Notes under the pieces: generated by a model
Database searches by the model: none
The model's input: only the letters and a program-made list of their open reading frames with translations
Told to the model about the DNA's origin: nothing
Part shown: positions 1 through 6,145 of the stretch, piece by piece
Numbering within the stretch: position 1 is the first letter of the stretch
Layout: each line of letters opens with the position of its first letter
Assembly: GCA_016292295.1 (NCBI GenBank)
Contig: JADNEJ010000436.1
Coordinates: forward strand, 1-6,666
Direction: 5' to 3'
DNA: 6,666 bases
Source of the DNA: Candidatus Thiodictyon intracellulare
GTDB taxonomy: Bacteria; Pseudomonadota; Gammaproteobacteria; Chromatiales; Chromatiaceae
Program-made: the position numbers and the translations under genes

Positions 1-54
1 GTGGGCGGCACGCAGCTCGGCGAGTTGTTCGGTGGAGAGGGTATAGTCAAGCAT
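1..54 (-). CDS. IS630-type transposase, N-terminal fragment (runs off left edge)
   Basis: The minus strand opens with ATG at 54 and reads MLDYTLSTEQLAELRAAH before leaving the window. This looks like the start of IS630-family transposases, whose first part is a helix-turn-helix domain that binds the element's ends and whose later part (not visible) is a DDE catalytic domain. The 18 visible codons have no stop. The assignment is supported by the second copy at 6532, which continues into recognisable IS630 helix-turn-helix sequence. No clear ribosome binding site precedes the ATG. Whether the rest of the gene is intact cannot be seen here. Confidence 0.6.
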   Translation of the reverse strand, partial: MLDYTLSTEQLAELRAAH

Positions 55-126
55 ACGGACGATAGTATATCGACGTCGGCCGGTTACGCTAGGGTTATGA
101 GAGAAAATCTCAGATGAGATGTGTAT
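17..126. repeat. Left arm of ~110-bp inverted repeat (IS630 5' end)
   Basis: The reverse complement of this stretch matches 6460-6569 without gaps, with about 97 of 110 positions identical by my hand alignment. It covers the untranslated leader plus the first dozen transposase codons. Similarity stops at a TA dinucleotide (126-127 here, 6459-6460 on the right). IS630 elements are known to insert at TA, so this is probably the outer tip of the element. Confidence 0.8.
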
Positions 127-1023
127 ATGTCTTCCGCTTCTGTCAACCCCTGTTCACTGCGCGAGTCATTGCGCTACCTGAACTGGGTCTACAACCCCTT
201 CCAGTCACTGGACGTGGCCCAGGTCTATGACCTGCTATCCACTCGCGGCCCCACCGAGCGCGGTCTCTGGCTCAACCTGGGCTATTGGCGAGAGGCCGGG
301 ACGCTCGACGACGCCTGCGTCGCCATGGCCGACCTGCTGGCAGAGCGCGTCAGCATAACGGGCGCGGATAGGGTACTGGATGTGGGCTTCGGCTTTGCCG
401 ATCAAGATATCCGCTGGGTGCAAACGCGGGCGCCGCGGGCCATCGTCGGGCTCAACATCACCGCCTCCCAGGTCACCGGCGCCCGCGCCCGGGTCGCGAA
501 CCTGAGGCTGAACGACCGAATCGACCTACGCGAGGGCTCAGCCACCGTGATGCCACTGCCGGACGTTACCTTCGACGTGGTAACGGCACTGAAATGCGCC
601 TTCCGCTTCCGCACCTGCGAACGCTTCTTGGCTGAGGCCTTCCGGGTGCTGAGCCCGGGCGGGCGGCTGGTGGTCGCGGACATCCTGCCCATGCCGACGG
701 CAAGCGGCTGGGGGGCGTACCTCCAGCAACGCGTATCCTGGGCCATGGTCGCAGGCAAATTCCCGATCCAGAAGGAAAATATCTACACGCGGTAAGAGTA
801 TGCAGGACGCCTCGCGGCCTGCGGATTCACCGAGGTGCGGTTGGAATCCATCCGCGACGAGGCCTATGAACCCATGCACCGGCATCTGGCCTGGGACCCG
901 GCGCCGATTGCGCGGCTGCACTCCCTGATGCGGTTGCCAGCGCGCCTGGCCCTGGCTATGGATGCGGCGGGCATCTATCGGGGCCTAGACTACGTCCTGG
1001 CGGTCGCACACAAATCGGGATGA
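127..1023 (+). pseudogene. Class I SAM-dependent methyltransferase, interrupted by in-frame TAA
   Basis: Predicted to transfer a methyl group from S-adenosylmethionine to an unknown small-molecule or lipid-like acceptor. From ATG 127, the glycine-rich SAM-binding motif I (DVGFGFADQD) lies at residues 85-94, the FDVVTALKCAFRF segment near 149-161 and the LSPGGRL turn of the Rossmann fold near 175-181. A TAA at 793-795 (codon 223) stops translation. The same frame then continues for 75 sense codons (EYAGRLAACGFTEVRLES...) to TGA at 1021-1023, which reads as the normal C-terminal part of such enzymes. One base change from a CAA, GAA or AAA codon explains the break. A GTG at 121 is an alternative start, and an in-frame TGA at 115 blocks anything earlier. 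The IS630 tip ends at the base before ATG 127, so the native promoter, and perhaps some N-terminal codons, may be lost. A truncated 222-residue product that still contains the SAM fold cannot be excluded. Confidence 0.8.
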
Positions 1024-1030
1024 TGGCCAA

Positions 1031-1212
1031 TCAGCCAGGGCCCTTGTAGTGCCGCATGACCTCCTCGTTGCGGTAGTGTGGATTGGTCCAGCATTTGGAG
1101 ATGGGTTCGTCCGAGCAGAAGGCCAGATCACCCTTGTCGAAGCTCTCCGGGTCCTGCGCCTCATCTCACGGTCCCGCGCAGCGGGTTGAAGAGATCTCGC
1201 AGACTCAAGACC
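1031..1212 (-). pseudogene. Orphan C-terminal remnant of an unidentified protein
   Basis: On the minus strand a protein-like stretch ends at TGA 1033-1031: ...DPESFDKGDLAFCSDEPISK, then CWTNPHYRNEEVMRHYKGPG. Its frame is closed just upstream by a TGA near 1165. In the neighbouring frame the preceding bases read SLRDLFNPLRGTV, so a one-base shift near 1163-1168 would join the two parts into a single tail. Further upstream, a TAG near 1213 ends that frame and nothing gene-like follows. The residue mix (Cys, Trp, Tyr, charged) looks like real former coding sequence, but I do not recognise the family. It converges on the methyltransferase gene, with stops 7 bp apart. Confidence 0.45.
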
Positions 1213-1387
1213 TAGACTATCTTGCCGGACATTGAGTGTTTTATAAACATGGTTTTACCTCGGTGGCTGCCAGCGGATTCCGGGACCCCTTCAGTATGGC
1301 ACCTCAAGCGCGGCACGCCAACGGACGAAAGAGCGGGGGGCGTCCTGCCCCCGCGGTTGACGAGTGTAGCACCTGACGACTCAGCCC
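1213..1387. other. Intergenic stretch, no gene seen
   Basis: This lies between the orphan remnant and the end of ibaG. Apart from the hairpin repeat at 1328-1353, I see no supported gene or RNA here. The open frame on the plus strand from 1222 runs through the repeat and into the antisense of ibaG, and has no ribosome binding site. Confidence 0.5.
1328..1353. repeat. Partial copy of GC-rich hairpin repeat
   Basis: AAAGAGCGGGGGGCGTCCTG, followed by CCCCCG, is a shortened copy of the repeats at 3462 and 4127. G-rich and C-rich arms sit around a CGTCC core. The second hairpin of the full repeat (GGGGCGAGACGCCCC) is missing here. It lies downstream of ibaG, where it could also act as an mRNA 3' structure; no T-run is seen. 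Confidence 0.55.
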
Positions 1388-1621
1388 CTATCCCGACCGC
1401 TCGGCGGGCGTCAGGGCCTTGATGGACAACGCGTGCAGATCCCCGCTCGCGAGTTGCTCGCGCACCGCATCCATCACCAGGCGCTGCTTCTTGATCGGCG
1501 TCAGCCCGGCGAAGGCCGGGCTCACCACCACGGCCTCGAAGTGACTGCCGTCGCCCGTCACCTGCACCTCCGCCCCCGGGATACCGGCCCGGATCATGGC
1601 TGCAATTGCTTCAGTCTCCAC
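1388..1621 (-). CDS. ibaG: BolA/IbaG family protein
   Basis: A 77-residue cytosolic BolA-like protein of the IbaG (YrbA) type. Family members bind monothiol glutaredoxins through a shared [2Fe-2S] cluster and are linked to iron-sulfur handling and acid stress. The family signature is clear: VTGDGSHFEAVVVS at residues 21-34, FAGLTPIKKQRLV at 37-49 and the C-terminal HALSIKALTPAE at 63-74, with conserved histidines in GDGSHF and HALSIK. Length is normal for the short IbaG form. The start is GTG at 1621, chosen because a strong Shine-Dalgarno sequence (GAGGAG) lies 7 bases upstream and family alignment begins there. In E. coli ibaG sits in the mla-murA cluster. Here it stands alone, 179 bp downstream of prfC on the same strand. 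Calling it IbaG rather than another BolA paralogue rests on sequence resemblance only. Confidence 0.85.
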   Translation of the reverse strand: METEAIAAMIRAGIPGAEVQVTGDGSHFEAVVVSPAFAGLTPIKKQRLVMDAVREQLASGDLHALSIKALTPAERSG

Positions 1622-1633
1622 GTTTCACTCCTC

Positions 1634-1658
1634 TTCGGTGGCGCTCTGCGCCACCGAA
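1634..1658. other. Perfect hairpin just upstream of the ibaG Shine-Dalgarno
   Basis: TTCGGTGGCGC and its exact complement GCGCCACCGAA enclose a three-base loop, giving an 11-bp perfect stem. On the minus strand it ends immediately before the GAAGAGGAG that forms the ibaG ribosome binding site. There is no T-run after it, so it is not a classical terminator. It may be a 5' leader structure, an mRNA stabiliser or a dispersed palindrome. Confidence 0.6.
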
Positions 1659-1752
1659 ATGTTGAATCTTGATTGGTTGATATGGTTCTCCGGTGGCGGG
1701 AATACAGCCCGAGTCCAACGTTAAGACCGGACGCGGGGCGTCCGCACGGCAC

Positions 1753-1776
1753 TCCCACGCGAGAGCGCGGGAACGA
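1753..1776. repeat. REP-like palindrome (TCCCACGC/GCGCGGGA)
   Basis: The segment contains TCCCACGCGAGAGCGCGGGA followed by ACGAG. Its arms pair with one mismatch around a short loop. Very similar 'TCCCACGC...GCGTGGGAACGA' palindromes are dispersed in many gammaproteobacterial genomes. It lies in the prfC-ibaG gap, just past the prfC stop codon, and may end or stabilise the prfC message. Confidence 0.5.
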
Positions 1777-1800
1777 GAGAGCGAGGGGTGCCGATCGCGG

Positions 1801-3381
1801 CTACAGTTCCCGCGTGGCGAGGAACTGAATGTCCGGCCAGCGCTCGATCGTGAGCTCCAGGTTGACCCGGGTCGGCGCCAGATAGACCAGTTGGTCGTCG
1901 CCGTCCAGAGCCAGGTGCTCATAGGCCTTTTCCTTGAAGCGCTCCAGCATCTTGGGATCGTCGCAAGCGATCCAGCGGGCTGTGTGGACCGAGACGGGCT
2001 CCACCACGGCGTCCACGCTGTATTCGTCCTTGAGGCGGAAGGCGGCCACGTCGAATTGCAGCACACCCACGGCGCCCAGGATCATGTCGTTGTTCTTGAG
2101 CGGCCGGAAGACCTGGGTGGCACCCTCCTCCGAGAGTTGCACCACACCCTTCTGCAAAGCCTTCATGCGCAACGGGTCACGCAGCACGATGCGCCGGAAT
2201 AGCTCCGGGGCGAAATAGGGGACGCCCTCGTATTTGAGTTCCTCGCCCTCGGTGAAGGTATCGCCGATCTGGATAGTGCGATGGTTGTGCAGGCCGATGA
2301 TGTCACCGGGCCAGGCTTCCTCCACCGCCAGGCGCTCGTTGGCCTGGAAGGTGATGGCATTGGCGACGTGGATGGTCTTAGCCGTACGCACATGGCGCAT
2401 CTTCATGCCCTTGGTGTAGCGGCCGGAGCAGACGCGCAGGAAAGCAATGCGGTCACGGTGGGCAGGGTCCATATTCGCCTGGATCTTGAAGACGAAACCG
2501 GTAAAGGCGGTCTCCGCGGGCTCCACCCGGCGCTGGACCGTGGTGCGGGCGCGTGGCGACGGGGCATAGTCGACGAAGGCGTCGAGTAGTTCCTTGACGC
2601 CGAAATTGTTGATGGCAGAGCCGAAGAAGACCGGAGTCTGGCGCCCGGCCCGGTAGGCGTCCAGATCCAGCGGGTGGCTGGCACCCTGGACCAGTTCCAT
2701 CTCCAGGCGTAGCTCGTCCGCTTGATCGCCCAGGAGTTCGTCCATCCTGGGATGGTGCAGCCCCTCAATCACCTCACCGGTCTGGATGCCCCCGCCGTGC
2801 TGGGCGCTGAACAGGTGCGTGCGGTCGTGGCGCAGGTCATAGACCCCCTTGAAGCGCTTGCCCATGCCGATGGGCCAGGTGACCGGAGAGCACTGGATTT
2901 TCAGCACTGATTCCACCTCGTCCAAGACCTCCACCGCGTCGCGGCCCTCGCGGTCCAGCTTGTTGACGAAGGTGAGTATGGGGGTGTCGCGCAGTCGGCA
3001 GACGTCCATCAGCTTGATGGTGCGCTCCTCCACGCCCTTGGCCGCGTCGATTACCATCAGCGCCGAGTCCACCGCGGTCAGGGTGCGGTAGGTGTCCTCG
3101 GAGAAGTCTTCGTGTCCGGGGGTATCGAGCAGGTTGACGATGCAGTCGCCGTAGGGGAACTGCATGACCGAGGAGGTCACCGAGATCCCGCGCTGTTTTT
3201 CCAGCTCCATCCAGTCGGAGGTCGCGTGGCGCGCCGCCTTGCGGCCCTTCACCGTGCCGGCCATCTGGATGGCACCGCCAAACAGCAGCAATTTTTCGGT
3301 GAGTGTCGTCTTGCCCGCGTCCGGGTGGGAGATGATGGCGAAGGTGCGGCGGCGGCACGTTTGGTCGAGAAGGTCGCTCAT
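1801..3381 (-). CDS. prfC: Peptide chain release factor 3 (RF3)
   Basis: RF3 is a translational GTPase in the cytosol that removes RF1 and RF2 from the ribosome after peptide release. The 526-residue product is collinear with E. coli RF3 (529 residues). GTPase motifs are intact: G1 SHPDAGKT at residues 18-25, the switch I segment [17 protein letters not shown] at 61-77, G3 DTPGHEDF at 86-93 and G4 NKLD at 140-143. Later blocks typical of RF3 are also present: [68 protein letters not shown] and the C-terminal APTRVNLE. The start is ATG 3381, which places the first motif at the usual distance. No good Shine-Dalgarno sequence precedes it (the upstream bases are pyrimidine-rich), which is a small oddity. 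No frameshift or missing catalytic residue is seen. Confidence 0.97.
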   Translation of the reverse strand: MSDLLDQTCRRRTFAIISHPDAGKTTLTEKLLLFGGAIQMAGTVKGRKAARHATSDWMELEKQRGISVTSSVMQFPYGDCIVNLLDTPGHEDFSEDTYRTLTAVDSALMVIDAAKGVEERTIKLMDVCRLRDTPILTFVNKLDREGRDAVEVLDEVESVLKIQCSPVTWPIGMGKRFKGVYDLRHDRTHLFSAQHGGGIQTGEVIEGLHHPRMDELLGDQADELRLEMELVQGASHPLDLDAYRAGRQTPVFFGSAINNFGVKELLDAFVDYAPSPRARTTVQRRVEPAETAFTGFVFKIQANMDPAHRDRIAFLRVCSGRYTKGMKMRHVRTAKTIHVANAITFQANERLAVEEAWPGDIIGLHNHRTIQIGDTFTEGEELKYEGVPYFAPELFRRIVLRDPLRMKALQKGVVQLSEEGATQVFRPLKNNDMILGAVGVLQFDVAAFRLKDEYSVDAVVEPVSVHTARWIACDDPKMLERFKEKAYEHLALDGDDQLVYLAPTRVNLELTIERWPDIQFLATREL

Positions 3382-3426
3382 AAAGGGAAGACTAGCATGG
3401 CAGCCGCGGTGCGGCTAAAACGCGGG

Positions 3427-3432
3427 ATTATA
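3427..3432 (-). promoter_or_regulatory. Possible -10 element of the prfC promoter
   Basis: The minus strand carries a perfect TATAAT (with the context GCTATAAT) about 46 bases upstream of the prfC ATG. The matching -35 region is poor (TGCCGG at 16-bp spacing) and overlaps the hairpin at 3435-3456. The position suits a short prfC leader, but the call rests mainly on the -10 hexamer. Confidence 0.4.
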
Positions 3433-3434
3433 GC

Positions 3435-3456
3435 GGTGCCTGCCGGGACCGGCACC
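3435..3456. other. GC-rich inverted repeat in the prfC-DUF29 divergent gap
   Basis: GGTGCC and GGCACC pair around TGCCGGGACC, and inside this TGCCGG-GA-CCGGCA is also self-complementary. It sits between the divergent prfC and DUF29 genes, over the expected -35 region of prfC. An operator or a decayed hairpin repeat are both possible. Confidence 0.4.
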
Positions 3457-3461
3457 ATAGG

Positions 3462-3510
3462 AAAGGAGCGGGGACGTCCCGCTCCCGTGTCGGGGCGAGA
3501 CGCCCCAACT
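3462..3510. repeat. Two-hairpin GC-rich repeat, copy A
   Basis: AAAGGAGCGGGGACGTCCCG begins a repeat with two hairpins. GGAGCGGG (3465-3472) pairs with CCCGCTCC (3478-3485), and GGGGCG-AGA-CGCCCC occupies 3492-3506. The arrangement recurs at 4127-4171, with a partial copy at 1328. This is the pattern of a dispersed REP-like element. It lies upstream of the DUF29 gene. Confidence 0.7.
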
Positions 3511-3666
3511 CCTTTAGACGTTACGACACCGCGCCCTTTGCCGATGGGCAGCGCTGCGCTCTATCCATCCTCCCCCCGTGCGAAACCTTCGGCCGAGCGC
3601 TGCAAACCCCGCCCCGTCCCGTTTGGGCGACAATCTCCCAACTTGATCGTTCAATGGCTTGAACTC
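3511..3666. other. Leader region of the DUF29 gene, no further feature seen
   Basis: This holds C-rich sequence between hairpin repeat A and the DUF29 start. I find no convincing sigma70 promoter pair, terminator or small gene. The open frame through it is an upstream extension of the DUF29 frame that runs back antisense to prfC. Confidence 0.4.
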
Positions 3667-4128
3667 ATGACCGAGACTTTTCAGATCTACGACGCCAATG
3701 TGGTCGCCTGGGTGCGGCAGCAAGCGCAACTGATGCGGGCAGGCCGCTTCGGGGCCCTCGACATCGAACACATTGCCGAGGAGATCGAGGACGTGAGCAA
3801 GAGCGAGCAACGCGAGTTGGAGAGCCGGATGGCCATGCTGTTAGCCCATCTACTGAAGTGGGAACGCCAGCCGGAGCGCCGTGGGCCCAGTTGGGAAGCG
3901 ATCATCCGCCACCAACCCGAGCGCATCGTCCGGCGCCTGGAGCGCATCCCCAGCCTCAAGGCATCCCTGAGCGACCCCGATTGGTGCGCCGATACCTGGG
4001 GCGACGCCCGCCTGGAGACCGCACGCGAGACCGGTATCTGGTTCGACCTGCTGCCCGCCGATTGCTCCTGGAGCGCGGCCGAGATCCTGGACCACGGGCT
4101 CTGGCCCGCCCCGGGTCGGGCACCGTAA
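3667..4128 (+). CDS. DUF29 family protein
   Basis: A 153-residue protein of the DUF29 family, common in cyanobacteria and purple sulfur bacteria, often in many copies, and without a known biochemical role. The family pattern is visible: YDANVVAWVRQQAQLMRAGRF near the N-terminus (8-28), then DIEHIAEEIEDVSKSEQREL (31-50), where an acidic helix precedes a conserved glutamate-rich stretch, a hydrophobic helix with LLAHLLKWERQPERR (58-72) and a C-terminal tail with RETGI and LP. It is predicted helical and soluble, with no signal peptide. ATG 3667 was chosen because family similarity begins about there and upstream sequence in this frame is intergenic or antisense to prfC. No strong Shine-Dalgarno is present. 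It is divergent from prfC by 285 bp. Its TAA stop lies inside hairpin repeat B. Confidence 0.85.
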   Translation: MTETFQIYDANVVAWVRQQAQLMRAGRFGALDIEHIAEEIEDVSKSEQRELESRMAMLLAHLLKWERQPERRGPSWEAIIRHQPERIVRRLERIPSLKASLSDPDWCADTWGDARLETARETGIWFDLLPADCSWSAAEILDHGLWPAPGRAP

Positions 4129-4171
4129 AGGAGCGGGGGCGTCCCGCCCCCGTTGCAGGGCGAGACGCCCC
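4127..4171. repeat. Two-hairpin GC-rich repeat, copy B, overlapping the DUF29 stop
   Basis: AAAGGAGCGGGGGCGTCCCG begins a second copy of the repeat at 3462. CGGGGGCG pairs with CGCCCCCG around TCC, followed by AGGGCGAGACGCCCC (4157-4171). The first bases of the repeat supply the last two bases of the DUF29 TAA. It fills the gap between the convergent DUF29 and RES toxin genes and may serve both as a 3' mRNA structure, though there is no T-run. Confidence 0.7.
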
Positions 4172-4347
4172 AAAACACTAACCGCCACCACTCGCGGGCG
4201 CCGTCCCATCGGCCAGGCGCGGATCGAGGCCAAAGGGCTCGTCGGCGGCACTGGCCGCGATCTGCGCAAACTGCGGATGGGCTGGATTCAGCAGGCAGTT
4301 GCGCTCCCGCGGGATGACGATGCTCGGCAGCAGCAGGGCGACCAAAC

Positions 4348-4549
4348 CGGCATTATGTAGAAAACGCACATGGCTATTTATTCAGTGACTTGGCTACGAT
4401 TTTCCGATTCTGAGTCAGCCTCGGCAGCCGGATTTCTCACCGAAATCTAGCAGATACCGGCGCCCACCCGCCCGCATCGCACTGAGTTACCGCCAAATTC
4501 TGCGTAACTAATTGATTCTATAAATATGTGTAGTTGCTACATAATGCCG
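4348..4549. mobile_element. MITE, copy 1 (202 bp)
   Basis: A non-coding element with terminal inverted repeats: the left end begins CGGCATTATGTAGAAAACGC and the right end, read on the other strand, begins CGGCATTATGTAGCAACTAC. About 20 of the outer 24 bases match. It is flanked by 8-bp target duplications, GACCAAAC (4340-4347) and GACCGAAC (4550-4557), differing at one base. It is about 91% identical to copy 2 in the same orientation (18 differences by hand count, no gaps). It encodes no transposase and so would depend on a full-length relative. I cannot name the parent family. An 8-bp duplication is known for several IS families, including IS66, ISL3, IS1595 and IS256. Confidence 0.9.
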
Positions 4550-4774
4550 GACCGAACGACCGGACACGATCCAACCGTCGCCGATGTCGGCGGTGCTGCG
4601 CGGCGCGGGATCGGCGCGCCAAGCGGCCGGCAAGGCGGCATCATTGAGGGTCAGGATGACTTGATCCGGCAGGGTCAGCGTGAAGAGGCGATAGCTGCCC
4701 AAGACCTCACAGCGGCCCAGATGGACCAGCAACTCGATGGCAGCAAGCGCAATGCTCTCGGAGGCATAGATCAT

Positions 4775-4976
4775 CGGCATTATGTAGCAAACGCACATGG
4801 CTATTTATTCAGTGATTTGGCTACGACTTTCTGATTCTGAGCCAGCCCCGGCAGCCGGGTTTCTCACCGAAATCTAGGAGATCTCGGCGCCCACTCGCCC
4901 GCATCGCACCGAGTTGCCGCCAAATTCTGCGTAACTAATTGATTCGATAATTATGTGCAGCTGTTACATAATGCCG
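4775..4976. mobile_element. MITE, copy 2 (202 bp)
   Basis: The same element as at 4348, with identical length. Its terminal inverted repeats start CGGCATTATGTA on both strands and agree at about 20 of 24 positions. A perfect 8-bp target duplication, TAGATCAT, flanks it at 4767-4774 and 4977-4984. The perfect duplication, against one mismatch around copy 1, suggests this insertion is at least as recent. It interrupts codon 37 of the RES toxin and adds a stop almost at once. Its outer end also carries ATG codons that run in frame into the middle of the toxin, giving an accidental open frame of 96 codons (4798 to 4508, minus strand). Confidence 0.93.
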
Positions 4977-5085
4977 TAGATCATGGCCGTGCCGGGGCTG
5001 TTCCAGCGCTCACCAAAAGTCCTGGCGCCGCTGCCGTCCAGGACGGTCAGGGCATAGCGCCCCTTGGCCAGACGATAGACCCGCA

Positions 5086-5575
5086 TCAGGTGTAGACGCG
5101 CTGCTCCAGTCGAGCGATCAGGCGGCGCGCCTCGGCCGCACCGGTCTCGGTACTCAGATATTCAAGCGGCATTTATTCAAGCGGCGTTTGCCACTCCAGG
5201 GCCTTGGCCGGTCCCTTGAGCCAGGCACGGGCCGCGGCCTGGTCGCCCTCGAACAGTCGCACGCCATCTTCAAAAGCGGCGGTAATCCGATAGACCCGAT
5301 CGCTCTCCGCCGGAGACAGCCGCATCGGCGCTGCCAGCCATCGCCGGATCAGGGTTGCCGGGGCTATGGCCACGTGCCTAACAAGTCGCGCTGGGTCATC
5401 TCCAGTGACTTGGCGAGACGCTCGGTGACCGCGGCGGGCAGTCCGGCCCGGGCCGTCTCGAAGACCCTGGCGCCCTCTTCTGCGACACCCAGGAAACCAA
5501 GCGTTGCGGCCCCGGCCCGCCCATGGACCGGCGTACCGACCTCGGCGTCTGGAACATGGTAGCGGCCTTGATCAT
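5086..5575 (-). pseudogene. Xre/MbcA/ParS-type antitoxin (DUF2384), frameshifted and with internal stop
   Basis: The partner of the RES toxin, normally a DNA-binding protein that neutralises the toxin and represses the operon. The minus strand reads VGTPVHGRAGAATLGFLG, then VFETARAGLPAAVTERLAKS and LEMTQRDLL. A one-base shift near 5370-5380 moves the helix-turn-helix into another frame, which continues IAPATLIRRWLAAPMRLSPA, ESDRVYRITAAFEDGVRLFE and GDQAAARAWLKGPAKALEWQ to TPLE. There a TAA (5175-5173), created by a 15-bp tandem duplication, stops it. After the duplication the frame goes on YLSTETGAAEARRLIARLEQ, RVYT, to TGA at 5088-5086. The order of an N-terminal helix-turn-helix and a C-terminal toxin-binding domain fits the family. 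The true start is unclear: ATG 5575, with GGTGGG upstream, is the best site but needs another frame change, while the uninterrupted frame runs back to ATG 5690. Confidence 0.85.
5159..5188. repeat. 15-bp tandem duplication inside the antitoxin gene
   Basis: TATTCAAGCGGCATT (5159-5173) is followed directly by TATTCAAGCGGCGTT (5174-5188), 14 of 15 bases identical. On the minus strand the duplication repeats the codons for PLE and inserts TAA ATG between the copies. The reading frame is kept but a stop is introduced before the last 28 codons. Confidence 0.85.
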
Positions 5576-5760
5576 AATTCCGCCCACCTTGTTCAGTCTC
5601 GGCGTCGCTACTCCCTTGCAGAAGATGGTCTTGCGCGCGCAAACCCACATGGGCCGGCCAGCCTTGGGCGGATTTGTGATCAAGTCTCATGATAGCTCGC
5701 AGTGGCTTTTATGGTTCGCTCGCCTCTGGCTTTGATCAAGGCCCTCGCCTCTCTCCATCA
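5576..5760. other. Region upstream of the antitoxin, no confident gene
   Basis: Both strands have short open frames here, but none with a recognisable domain. The minus strand from about 5690 to 5576 is open in two frames and could hold the true N-terminus or promoter of the toxin-antitoxin operon. I cannot decide this from the sequence. Confidence 0.3.
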
Positions 5761-6145
5761 ACTGAAACTAAGAATACACTCAATTGCACTAGTAAAACGC
5801 GATGGAAATAATAATGCCATTTTTTGGAGTATGTCGTAAACTACCATTTTTTCAGAATTCTACTGATTAATTCTACTGATTCCCTGCGATGCCATTACTG
5901 CGTGCCGCCCCCGTCCCTGTAACCGAGTTCATGAGCGTCGACAACTGAAGACGCTTGAACGACAACCGACACAACCGACCTGTCCGCAGCAAATTGCGAT
6001 GCGCGAACGGATTAAATGCCTCAACAAAAACGTTTGTAGTAATTCGGATAGATTGCCGATAGATTGCCGATAAGTTGATTGTCCTATCAGGACTTCGCGC
6101 CTTTAAATCAGTAGAGATTTGGTTGAATATTAATTTGATTCCTGT
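5761..6145. other. AT-richer intergenic DNA with short tandem duplications
   Basis: Base composition drops sharply from the surrounding GC-rich DNA. I see no gene. It holds three short perfect tandem duplications: AATTCTACTGATT twice (5856-5881), ACAACCGAC twice (5962-5979) and GATAGATTGCC twice (6047-6068). There is no CRISPR-like spacing and no tRNA or rRNA. Confidence 0.6.

Larger units (their letters stand above)
4178..5086 (-). pseudogene. RES-domain toxin (NAD+-degrading family), split by two MITEs
   Basis: RES toxins of RES-Xre modules break down or phosphorolyse NAD+ and stop growth. The frame starts at ATG 5086 (MRVYRLAKGRYALTV..., FGERWNSPGTAMIY) and is cut at codon 37 by a 202-bp element at 4775-4976. 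It resumes with ASESIALAAIELLVHLGRCE and is cut again after GRSV by a second copy at 4348-4549. It ends with ALLLPSIVIPRERNCLLNPAHP to TAG 4178. Dropping each element plus one 8-bp target copy (2 x 210 bp) leaves 489 bp, exactly 163 codons without a stop. Family landmarks are all present in order: the N-terminal Arg, ERWNSPGTAMIYASES with a following Glu, and the C-terminal Ser in PSIVIPRE..LLNPAHP. As it stands, translation from 5086 ends after MIYGIM at TAA 4966-4964, so the toxin is dead. It overlaps the antitoxin stop by one base (TGATG), showing former translational coupling. Confidence 0.92.

Noticed and set aside
835..1023. Separate small gene starting at 835
   Set aside because: It is the continuation of the methyltransferase frame after TAA 793-795, with no ribosome binding site of its own.
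2837..3358. Long minus-strand open frame overlapping prfC
   Set aside because: It is a shadow frame of prfC, with the Gly/Pro/Arg-rich composition typical of high-GC shadows.
3112..3666. Long N-terminal extension of the DUF29 frame
   Set aside because: It runs antisense through prfC and across the hairpin repeat; the family similarity begins at ATG 3667.
4508..4798. 96-codon minus-strand ORF between the MITEs as a new gene
   Set aside because: It is the middle piece of the RES toxin with MITE-derived ends; its ATG comes from the element tip.
4348..4976. Self-splicing intron or intein interrupting the RES gene
   Set aside because: The interruptions have terminal inverted repeats and 8-bp target duplications, no intron core or intein motifs, and meet stop codons at once. 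A transposable element explains all of this.
5188..5562. Plus-strand ORF opposite the antitoxin
   Set aside because: It is antisense to a clearly recognisable Xre/MbcA-type sequence and shows no family features.
5856..6068. CRISPR-like or iteron-like array
   Set aside because: The repeats are three unrelated units, each present only twice, directly in tandem and without spacers.
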